A DNA stretch of 5,818 nucleotides from Candidatus Hodarchaeota archaeon. Lineage in GTDB: Archaea > Asgardarchaeota > Heimdallarchaeia > Hodarchaeales > YT1-057. A model generated the notes under the pieces. That model was not told the DNA's origin. It did not search any database and was given only the letters and a program-made list of their open reading frames with translations. Numbering within the stretch: position 1 is the stretch's first letter; every line of letters starts with the position of its first letter. Both the position numbers and the translations under genes were made by a program. Shown here in pieces: positions 1 to 4,617 of the stretch. Location of the stretch: NCBI GenBank assembly GCA_016839955.1, contig JAEOTI010000183.1, forward strand, positions 1-5,818, written 5' to 3'.

Positions 1-27
1 AATTATAGGTATGTAATTTTTGTTTTC

Positions 28-118
28 TTGATTTGATACGGTGAAAAAGGTTGACCTATTAGTTTTCACAGCTCAGTTCCTCAAATCAAATACTTCTATA
101 TCCTACATTTTTTTTTTT
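28..118 (+). ncRNA. candidate structured RNA with T-run terminator (unassigned)
   Basis: A perfect 9-base inverted repeat (28-36 with 81-89, TTGATTTGA/TCAAATCAA) encloses a second perfect 7-base inverted repeat (41-47 with 63-69, GTGAAAA/TTTTCAC). Inside that, AGG/CCT (48-50 with 55-57) can close on a TTGA loop. The nested arms are followed by 11 consecutive T (108-118), a typical archaeal termination signal for plus-strand transcripts. No open reading frame of note covers this stretch. It could be a small RNA, the 3' end of an upstream transcript, or a chance fold in AT-rich DNA. I could not match it to a known family. Confidence 0.35.
95..103 (+). promoter_or_regulatory. possible TATA box for the eS1 gene
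   Basis: The stretch TTCTATATC lies about 90 bases before the eS1 start codon and would place transcription start near 125-130, giving a leader of about 60 bases. A competing TATA-like stretch, CTTTTAAG at 131-138, would give a start near 160 and a much shorter leader. The sequence alone does not decide between them. Confidence 0.25.
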
Positions 119-145
119 CAAAGAATCATCCTTTTAAGTGGTTCT

Positions 146-182
146 TATTCCTTCTGACCCACAAGGAATAGTGTAGAAGGAG
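146..182 (+). promoter_or_regulatory. eS1 leader with two mutually exclusive hairpins and the Shine-Dalgarno site
   Basis: TATTCCTT (146-153) is perfectly complementary to AAGGAATA (163-170), an 8-bp hairpin with a 9-base loop. The overlapping tract TTCCTTCTG (148-156) can instead pair with TAGAAGGAG (174-182), seven Watson-Crick pairs plus two G-T wobbles. The second partner contains the ribosome binding site GAAGGAG (176-182), which sits 8 bases before the TTG start of the eS1 gene. The first fold leaves the ribosome site free and the second hides it. This is the layout expected of a translational switch, for example autoregulation by the ribosomal protein, but that role is inferred. Confidence 0.4.
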
Positions 183-190
183 CAAATCTG

Positions 191-790
191 TTGAGTAGTA
201 GAGGAAAAAAGGGGAGACCTGTTGATAAATGGGCTGCGAAACATCATTTTACCATCTCAGCTCCGGAATTTTTAGGTACATCAAAAAATATTGGTGAAAC
301 GGTATCAGATGAGCCAGACAAGATTGTAGGGCGAATTATTGAGGTTCCTCTTTCAGATTTGACCGGGGATTTCTCACGACAGCATGTTACACTGCAATTC
401 CAGATTGAAGAAGTTATCGGCGATAATTGTAAGACAGTTTTCAAAGGACATTATTACTCTCGCGACTATCTTCGATTTCTTGTCAGAAGACGACGGACTC
501 GAATTGATGCAATAGTTACTGTAAAAACCACAGATGACATTCCTATGCGCGTCACAGTTACTGGTTTCACTACAAGACGGGCAAAAACTTCCCAAAAAGA
601 TGGTATTCGAAAAGCAATGATACTTACTATTGAAAAAATTGCAAAGGAAACTCCTTTTGAACAATTCGTTCAAAATGTGACTTTTGGAAAAATGGGCTCA
701 GATATTTATAATGCATGCAAGAGAATTTTTCCATTGAAGCGAGTTGAGGTTCAAAAAGCGAAAGTCCTTCGAGCTATTACTCCAAATTAA
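191..790 (+). CDS. rps3ae: 30S ribosomal protein eS1 (S3Ae)
   Basis: This is a small-subunit ribosomal protein shared by archaea and eukaryotes, at its usual length of about 200 residues (199 here). Family hallmarks are the basic N-terminus leading into a KHHFTISAPEFLG segment (residues 17-29), the LTGDFS stretch (57-62) and the highly basic RDYLRFLVRRRRTRID block (91-106), which probably contacts rRNA. The start is TTG at 191, chosen because a strong GAAGGAG site (176-182) lies 8 bases upstream and the N-terminus then has the expected length. The gene runs convergently with the Pcc1-like gene and their ends overlap by 14 bases (777-790). A run of nine T just past its stop (795-803), inside the antisense gene, may end its transcript. 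In many archaea this gene follows recJ-like and pcc1 in the same direction, so the opposite orientation here is unusual. Confidence 0.96.
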   Translation: MSSRGKKGRPVDKWAAKHHFTISAPEFLGTSKNIGETVSDEPDKIVGRIIEVPLSDLTGDFSRQHVTLQFQIEEVIGDNCKTVFKGHYYSRDYLRFLVRRRRTRIDAIVTVKTTDDIPMRVTVTGFTTRRAKTSQKDGIRKAMILTIEKIAKETPFEQFVQNVTFGKMGSDIYNACKRIFPLKRVEVQKAKVLRAITPN

Positions 791-1088
791 AGGATTTTTT
801 TTTAGAAATTTGATTTTCTATAACTAGCACACTTTCTACTGTATCAATTGCCTGAAGAAGATCTTCAACCGTAGAAATCAGTGTTTCTACACGGTTACAG
901 CCATTTATTGTAATTTGTAGAATTTCATTCTTATTTGCAATTTGAATTTTTAATGGACCAAAGGGAAGAACATTATCAGGTTCAAGACTTTGTTTGTATA
1001 CATCAGTTAATGAATTGGGAACAGAAATCTCAATTTTTGTTGTTATTTCTTTCAGAACAGAGCGTTCTTTTGTAGTTTTAGTTTCCAT
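777..1088 (-). CDS. pcc1: KEOPS complex Pcc1-like subunit
   Basis: A 103-residue protein resembling Pcc1, the small dimerising subunit of the KEOPS complex, which with Kae1, Bud32 and Cgi121 makes the t6A modification at position 37 of ANN-decoding tRNAs. The visible pattern fits the family: a beta strand (about residues 15-24), a helix with YKQSLEPDN (31-39), two strands (45-62), then a helix rich in L, T and V (66-83) in the place where Pcc1 proteins have their LRA helix. The match rests on secondary-structure pattern, length and neighbours more than on invariant residues. The ATG overlaps the end of the DHH nuclease gene by 11 bases, so the two are probably translationally coupled. A GGAG lies 12 bases upstream. 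Its lysine-rich tail (96-98) is encoded opposite the T-run that may terminate the eS1 transcript. Confidence 0.75.
   Translation of the reverse strand: METKTTKERSVLKEITTKIEISVPNSLTDVYKQSLEPDNVLPFGPLKIQIANKNEILQITINGCNRVETLISTVEDLLQAIDTVESVLVIENQISKKKSFNLE
795..803 (+). terminator. T-run terminator candidate for the eS1 gene, inside antisense pcc1
   Basis: Nine consecutive T lie five bases after the eS1 stop codon on the plus strand. Archaeal RNA polymerase commonly terminates at such T-tracts without needing a hairpin. The tract lies inside the C-terminal codons of the convergent Pcc1-like gene, where it reads as lysine codons on the other strand. Confidence 0.5.
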
Positions 1089-2562
1089 CAGAATTTTTTA
1101 CTCCTCTAATGGCTTGTTTAGAAAGAATATCTTCAAAAGCTACAAGAAATAGTTTAAGGTGTTCTTTGGTAATCGAGGCTCCAGCCGCGGCATCATGTCC
1201 ACCAACTTCTCCTTCAGGAATGACTTTATCCATTGCTTTCCGCAAACAACTAGCTAAGGAGATATTTTCCACAAGGTCTTGAGATATACGACATGAAATT
1301 TTAAGATTCCCTTCTTCGGTTTGTGCAATAGCTAAAAGGGGTCGTTTTTTAAGAGTAGACTCTCGACTTACTAAGATAGAGGCAATTGTACCGATTACTC
1401 GATCATCAATATGTGTTCCTGCGTTTAATAAATAAAATGTGTTATATGTGTGACTATCTATCTTATCTAAAGAAGCCCACTTGAGATAAGAACCTAGTTT
1501 TCGACTATAGTTTTGATGAAGGTTTTCAGCTTCTTGAATTGTATTCGTATTTCGATCACCAAAAACAAGTGCCAAAGCTACCCCATAATGTCCAGTACGG
1601 CCTAAGGCATTAAGAAGTGTTGCAAATTCCACCGCTCCTTTTAATCTAGGATGAATTTCATTTGGGAAAGAGTATACATTTCGAAATATCTGGTCTTGTT
1701 CCACTCCAAAGTCAATAATGAGTCGTGTTCCTAAATTTCGTTTTTCATCCCGAGTTAGATCAGCAATTGTCCGCTTTTCATCCCCTAGTAAGGGAGATAT
1801 TTGTAATTCTTTTTCTAAATAATGTTGAATTTCAATTCCACTAAGTTCAGCAATTCCGAGACGTTCGATGGCAGTTACTATGGGAATTGTTGTCGCCCCA
1901 TATACCCAAAGGTCCATTTGTTCTTCTATTATTTGATTTTTTTTTGCTTCTTCAATAATCAGGTAATTTAGACCTGTAAAAGAATGAGAAATTCCTTTAT
2001 TTTGTCTATCACCGGTTGCTCCAATAATCGCTAATGGTGCTAATCTAATATTTTTTTCATTCAGTAATTTTGCTACAAAATAAGCAACACCTGCACCACT
2101 GACTCCGCTTGATCCATCAATTCCAAAAAGATGCGGATTTAACAAAGCAGTTTTTTTCTCAGAAATTTGAATCGGTTGTTCTATTTCGTGATGGTCTAAA
2201 ATAACAAAAGGACCATTTAAACTATTTTCTAAGCTTTGTATTTTTGATGAAGCTAAATCAGTAAATATTACTAGATCTTCTGCGTGTTTCTCAATATAAT
2301 CAATTCTAGTCTCGTCCAATTGTTTTATAATGCTGATATGAAATGGTACGTTCAAATTAATTAATAAATTTCCAATAATACCTGCGGCAGAAATACCATC
2401 AGCATCATGATGGGAAATAACTTCAGTTACGCCCTTTTTTGAATGTTTAAAGATGAATTTACCAATAGCTTTAGCTTTTGTTTGGAATTCGCTTATTGCA
2501 TTTTCTTCATCATTATCGTTAAAACTAGACACATCGGCACCTTCTATTCCAATTGCAGGCAT
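1078..2562 (-). CDS. recJ: DHH-family phosphoesterase, archaeal RecJ-like nuclease
   Basis: A 494-residue protein of the DHH/DHHA1 superfamily, which uses metal ions to hydrolyse phosphodiester bonds. Visible motifs are SHHDADG (residues 50-56, motif I), FTDLA (100-104, motif II), LDHHE (122-126, the DHH motif), a glycine-rich SGVSGAG segment, IGATGDR (motif IV) and a C-terminal GGHDAAAGA (454-462) typical of the DHHA1 substrate-binding domain. All metal ligands expected at these motifs appear present, so the enzyme should be active. Archaeal relatives include single-strand-specific 5'-3' exonucleases and the GINS-associated nuclease GAN of the replisome. Which of these this protein is, or whether it acts on RNA, cannot be settled here. 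The start ATG overlaps the Ham1 stop by one base (TAATG), and the end overlaps the Pcc1-like gene by 11 bases, placing it in the middle of a three-gene operon. Confidence 0.9.
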   Translation of the reverse strand: MPAIGIEGADVSSFNDNDEENAISEFQTKAKAIGKFIFKHSKKGVTEVISHHDADGISAAGIIGNLLINLNVPFHISIIKQLDETRIDYIEKHAEDLVIFTDLASSKIQSLENSLNGPFVILDHHEIEQPIQISEKKTALLNPHLFGIDGSSGVSGAGVAYFVAKLLNEKNIRLAPLAIIGATGDRQNKGISHSFTGLNYLIIEEAKKNQIIEEQMDLWVYGATTIPIVTAIERLGIAELSGIEIQHYLEKELQISPLLGDEKRTIADLTRDEKRNLGTRLIIDFGVEQDQIFRNVYSFPNEIHPRLKGAVEFATLLNALGRTGHYGVALALVFGDRNTNTIQEAENLHQNYSRKLGSYLKWASLDKIDSHTYNTFYLLNAGTHIDDRVIGTIASILVSRESTLKKRPLLAIAQTEEGNLKISCRISQDLVENISLASCLRKAMDKVIPEGEVGGHDAAAGASITKEHLKLFLVAFEDILSKQAIRGVKNSDGN

Positions 2563-3113
2563 TATTTTATGTTTTCTAAATATGTTCCCAATGCTCTGGT
2601 TGATCGACCCCGATGAGATAGTTTATCTTTTTCTGATGAAATCATTTCACTAAACGTCATATTCATTCCTTTTGGAACAAAAATAGGGTCGAAACCAAAA
2701 CCTCCTGAACCCTTCTTCACTAGAGCGATCTCACCCTCGATTTCTCCACGAAAGAGTTCAACTTCTCCAAATTTATTTCGGAAAGCAATACAGGAAATAA
2801 AACTCGCACAACGGTTTTCATTTCCTTTCAATATTTTTAGAAGACCATCACAGCCTAATGTTTGATTAACAAAAGAAGAGAATGGACCAGGAAAGCCTTT
2901 AAGAACCTTAATGAATAAGCCAGCATCTTCTACAAAACAATTATCTTCCAACACTTGATTTAGGCTATATAATACAATTTCCTCAAGTTTTTCAGCTTGA
3001 ATTTCTATTTTTTTATTCTGGGATTGAATAACATTATATCCAAAGGGTTCAAGAATTCGATTGAATTCAGTAAGTTTATGTGGATTTGAAGACATGCAAT
3101 GGATGTGTTTCAT
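2562..3113 (-). CDS. rdgB: Ham1/RdgB-type XTP/dITP pyrophosphatase
   Basis: A 183-residue house-cleaning nucleotidase that converts non-canonical purine triphosphates (dITP, XTP, ITP) to monophosphates plus pyrophosphate, keeping deaminated bases out of nucleic acids. Family motifs are in order: SSNPHKLTEF (residues 8-17, nucleotide-binding), VEDAGLFI (61-68, with the catalytic acidic pair), FPGPFSS (74-80), GSGGFGFDPIF (135-145, base recognition) and LSHRGRS (165-171). The length is normal for the archaeal type. It is the first gene of the minus-strand operon. ATG at 3113 is preceded by a weak AGGT (3122-3125) eight bases upstream, and a TATA-like element sits at about 3145-3153, so the leader is probably very short. 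In other archaea this gene is often near kae1-bud32 and rps15, consistent with the Pcc1-like gene in this operon. Confidence 0.95.
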   Translation of the reverse strand: MKHIHCMSSNPHKLTEFNRILEPFGYNVIQSQNKKIEIQAEKLEEIVLYSLNQVLEDNCFVEDAGLFIKVLKGFPGPFSSFVNQTLGCDGLLKILKGNENRCASFISCIAFRNKFGEVELFRGEIEGEIALVKKGSGGFGFDPIFVPKGMNMTFSEMISSEKDKLSHRGRSTRALGTYLENIK

Positions 3114-3144
3114 GAGTTTTTACCTATTTACTTTCATTTCTTTT

Positions 3145-3153
3145 TAGATATAA
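3145..3153 (-). promoter_or_regulatory. TATA-box candidate for the ham1-recJ-pcc1 operon
   Basis: Read on the minus strand, the sequence is TTATATCTA, centred about 36 bases before the ATG of the Ham1 gene. With the usual archaeal TATA-to-start spacing of about 26 bases, transcription would begin near 3123 and leave a leader of roughly ten bases. No other good candidate lies between it and the gene. Confidence 0.45.
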
Positions 3154-3192
3154 TCCATTATTTTGTTTGAAAATAGACTGGAAAACCTTAAT

Positions 3193-3216
3193 GGAAAAAT
3201 TAGTTTTTCCTTTTTT
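3193..3216 (+). repeat. 7-bp hairpin followed by T6 in the divergent intergenic region
   Basis: GGAAAAA (3193-3199) and TTTTTCC (3204-3210) are perfect complements around a four-base TTAG spacer, directly followed by TTTTTT (3211-3216). On the plus strand this looks like a weak intrinsic terminator. However, the only genes around it diverge (Ham1 to the left, tRNA-Pro to the right), so no obvious transcript needs to end here. It may be an operator-like site for either promoter, or a stop for stray antisense transcription. Confidence 0.35.
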
Positions 3217-3220
3217 GGTG

Positions 3221-3227
3221 TTAATTA
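3221..3227 (+). promoter_or_regulatory. possible TATA box of the tRNA-Pro gene
   Basis: TTAATTA lies 32-38 bases before the mature tRNA 5' end, about where a TATA element is expected if transcription begins a few bases upstream of the tRNA. A second AT-rich stretch, ATATAA at 3233-3238, is closer than usual but cannot be excluded. Confidence 0.3.
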
Positions 3228-3258
3228 CCTCAATATAACTTCAACGACCATTTTCAAT

Positions 3259-3356
3259 GGGGTTGTGGTCTAGATAGTGTGATACTGCACCTAGATTGGG
3301 ATGATGCGTGCTTGGGGTGCATGTGGTCGGGGGTTCAAATCCCTCCAACCCCACCA
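3259..3356 (+). tRNA. trnP-GGG: tRNA-Pro (anticodon GGG) with a D-loop intron and encoded CCA
   Basis: All four arms can be drawn. The acceptor GGGGTTG (3259-3265) pairs fully with CAACCCC (3346-3352), followed by discriminator A (3353) and a genome-encoded CCA (3354-3356). The anticodon stem CGTGC/GCATG (3307-3311, 3319-3323) holds loop TTGGGGT with anticodon GGG (3314-3316). The variable loop is TGGTC. The T-arm is GGGGG-TTCAAAT-CCCTC (3329-3345). The D-arm fits only if 21 bases (3276-3296) are removed, giving TGGTCTAGAT joined to TGGGATGATG, with D-stem pairs G10-T25, T11-A24 and C12-G23 and a GG at 18-19. The tRNA reads CCC and CCU codons. It is a single gene diverging from the Ham1 operon, with TTTTT just after CCA (3358-3362) as a likely terminator. 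Confidence 0.93.
3276..3296 (+). other. tRNA intron in the D-loop with bulge-helix-bulge motif
   Basis: The intron is 21 bases, located after tRNA position 17. The splice-site fold is visible. Two copies of the palindrome CTAG (3270-3273 and 3291-3294) pair as the 4-bp central helix. Each is followed by a three-base bulge (ATA 3274-3276, ATT 3295-3297), cut after the second base. GTGT/GCAC (3277-3280 with 3287-3290) forms the intron hairpin around GATACT. The outer exon helix is almost absent, so the motif is of the relaxed type. CTAGAT repeats at both junctions, so any cut within that repeat gives the same product. Removal would be by the archaeal tRNA splicing endonuclease. Confidence 0.85.
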
Positions 3357-3357
3357 G

Positions 3358-3362
3358 TTTTT
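3358..3362 (+). terminator. T-run terminator of tRNA-Pro
   Basis: Five T begin two bases after the encoded CCA. Further T-runs at 3431-3436 and 3441-3448 could act as back-up stops before the next gene. Confidence 0.5.
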
Positions 3363-3453
3363 CAGTTTGAATCATTAGGATGGTTTTCAGTATGATAAGT
3401 TCGAGAACAGCAATATGAGTTCGCTATCTCTTTTTTACAATTTTTTTTATTGA

Positions 3454-3460
3454 ATAAATA
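3454..3460 (+). promoter_or_regulatory. TATA-box candidate for the Arf-like gene
   Basis: ATAAATA sits about 53 bases before ATG 3510. Transcription would start near 3483-3487, leaving room for the AAGGAG site at 3501-3506. This favours the ATG at 3510 over the GTG at 3492. The surrounding bases contain two copies of TTGAATAA (3450-3457 and 3463-3470) that might form a regulatory site. Confidence 0.35.
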
Positions 3461-3491
3461 TGTTGAATAATTATTTCATGTTTTTGGAATT

Positions 3492-4091
3492 GTGGTGCGA
3501 AAGGAGAGTATGACCAGGTTGACCAGTAATGAACCAAGTAGATTCCAAAATGGAATTGTTTGGTTTCAAGTTGCTATTATTGGTCCTCCTAGCGGTATTC
3601 AACTTGAAATCCTTGGCCATGTATCAAGAGAGCATGGAAGACATCTTCCTGAAATTACTGAAAAAATTAATACTATGAGTTCTATTCCTCAAGGAATCAA
3701 TTACAGACTAGTTGAGATTCATGGGGCATCAGATCCAACTATTACTAATTTAGAAGGAGTACATGCGTTAGTATTTGTTGTTTCTTCTGATTGTAATCTG
3801 AATTTGTGCAAAGAAATCCTGTTAAAAATCTATGAAAAATTTTCTGGACAAATTCCCTTAATAGTATTATTGGACAAAGCTATTTCCAAAAATAATTCCA
3901 TAGAACAACCTATCGAGCTTCTCGGACTTACTAAGTTAATTGAATATGGAATTTCGAATCTAAGAATTTTTTCTGTTTGTAAAAAGACTGGTGAAGGTCT
4001 TTCTAAGGCTTTCAATTGGCTTTCAGGTTATTTTTCAATGGGAGACGGAGATATAATTAATAAATCAGATGAATATTCCAATAAGAAGTAA
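3492..4091 (+). CDS. Arf-family small GTPase-like protein, degenerate (pseudoGTPase)
   Basis: The longest reading is 199 residues from GTG 3492. ATG 3510 (193 residues) is more likely because AAGGAG (3501-3506) precedes it, although at only 3 bases. Numbering here is from the GTG. The order of strands and motifs follows the Arf/Ras fold: VAIIG (27-31), a switch region, YRLVEIHG (71-78) in place of the strand with DxxG, ALVFVVSSD (92-100) matching the Arf FVVDS strand, PLIVLLDK (122-129) in place of the NKxD strand, and CKKTGEGL...WLSGYF (163-181) matching the Arf G5 motif and last helix. The P-loop Lys and Ser/Thr are missing (GPPSGIQL, 31-38), DxxG is EIHG, and NKxD is DKAI. It is therefore unlikely to bind or hydrolyse GTP in the normal way. 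A scaffold or partner role, as with Roadblock/longin proteins common in Asgard archaea, is only inference. Confidence 0.75.
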   Translation: MVRKESMTRLTSNEPSRFQNGIVWFQVAIIGPPSGIQLEILGHVSREHGRHLPEITEKINTMSSIPQGINYRLVEIHGASDPTITNLEGVHALVFVVSSDCNLNLCKEILLKIYEKFSGQIPLIVLLDKAISKNNSIEQPIELLGLTKLIEYGISNLRIFSVCKKTGEGLSKAFNWLSGYFSMGDGDIINKSDEYSNKK

Positions 4092-4111
4092 AATATTTAC
4101 TTACAAATCCA

Positions 4112-4125
4112 TTTAAATATTTAAA
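4112..4125. repeat. 14-bp AT-only palindrome
   Basis: TTTAAATATTTAAA is a perfect palindrome 21 bases after the stop of the Arf-like gene, in a 193-base gene-free stretch. It could be a protein-binding site, but in DNA this AT-rich a chance palindrome is quite possible. Confidence 0.3.
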
Positions 4126-4236
4126 CATATATTTCAAGTCTGTATTGTTTCATATAGCATTTTTTAAATGATTACAATATGAATTTGCATGGAAAAAAAG
4201 ATGCTTAAGTATTGTTGAATAAAATCTATATGCTTG

Positions 4237-4247
4237 TATTTAATAAT
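4237..4247 (+). promoter_or_regulatory. TATA-box candidate for the 106-residue orphan gene
   Basis: TATTTAATAAT lies about 50 bases before the TTG starts at 4285/4294, so transcription would begin near 4268-4272 and the leader would contain the GGAG at 4281-4284. Confidence 0.4.
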
Positions 4248-4293
4248 GATAAAAAAGTGAACTATCTAAGAATTAGTTTCGGAGTTGCAAACG

Positions 4294-4614
4294 TTGGAAG
4301 AATCACCCAATAATGCTCTTACAAAACTACAAACTTTTCTTGAAAAAAATGGCCAAAATATGGAGATTACAGTTCTTACTGGAAATAAACCTCTCCCTGA
4401 AAGCGTTACATTTCGTTCTGAAAATCTTGCAATTCGATTTTCAAATTCTAGTCACGATTTCCTCGTCTTAGAAGGTAATAAAGGTCGTGTACAGATTCGT
4501 CTAATTGCAGAGAATCTATTAATCCGAGACAATCTACCATACTGGTCGAATGGAATCATGCTCGGAAATAAAGAAGATGCAGCTACAACAATTTTAATTC
4601 GATCAATCCCATAA
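4294..4614 (+). CDS. small protein of unknown function (about 106 residues)
   Basis: I do not recognise this protein. An in-frame stop at 4267-4269 and the absence of any suitable ATG mean it must start at TTG. GGAG (4281-4284) directly abuts the first TTG at 4285 but sits nine bases before the second at 4294, so the second is preferred. From there it has a short N-terminal helix (NNALTKLQTFLEKNG), then alternating hydrophobic stretches (MEITVLTG, LAIRFSN, DFLVLEG, RVQIRLIAENLLIRD, TTILIRSIP) that suggest a mostly beta soluble domain. There is no signal peptide, membrane segment or cysteine. It has its own promoter candidate and ends only three bases from the stop of the convergent metal-transport ATPase. 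Normal codon use and a plausible ribosome site support a real gene. Confidence 0.65.
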   Translation: MEESPNNALTKLQTFLEKNGQNMEITVLTGNKPLPESVTFRSENLAIRFSNSSHDFLVLEGNKGRVQIRLIAENLLIRDNLPYWSNGIMLGNKEDAATTILIRSIP

Positions 4615-4617
4615 TCC

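Noticed and set aside
28..93. H/ACA or C/D guide RNA at the left edge
   Set aside because: There is no RTGATGA/CTGA box pair. The distance from the upper stem to the possible ANA box is too long for a normal H/ACA pocket, and no clear kink-turn is seen, so only an unassigned structured RNA is proposed.
171..173. GTG after AAGGA (163-167) as an alternative start before eS1
   Set aside because: The next codon is TAG, so nothing is encoded; the purine tract is better explained as half of the leader hairpin.
374..673. Minus-strand open frame of 99 codons inside the eS1 gene
   Set aside because: It is antisense to a clear ribosomal protein gene, has a Ser/Cys/Asn-rich unlikely composition and no ribosome site.
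2453..2653. Plus-strand open frame across the recJ/ham1 junction
   Set aside because: It is the complement of two well-supported genes and resembles no family; its hydrophobic look comes from the reverse reading of charged codons.
3276..3296. The D-loop insertion as evidence of a tRNA pseudogene
   Set aside because: All other arms pair without a mismatch that matters, CCA is encoded, and the insertion carries a proper bulge-helix-bulge fold, so a spliced intron explains it better.
3357..3430. C/D box RNA downstream of the tRNA (ATGATAA looks like a C box)
   Set aside because: No matching CTGA D box occurs before the T-runs.
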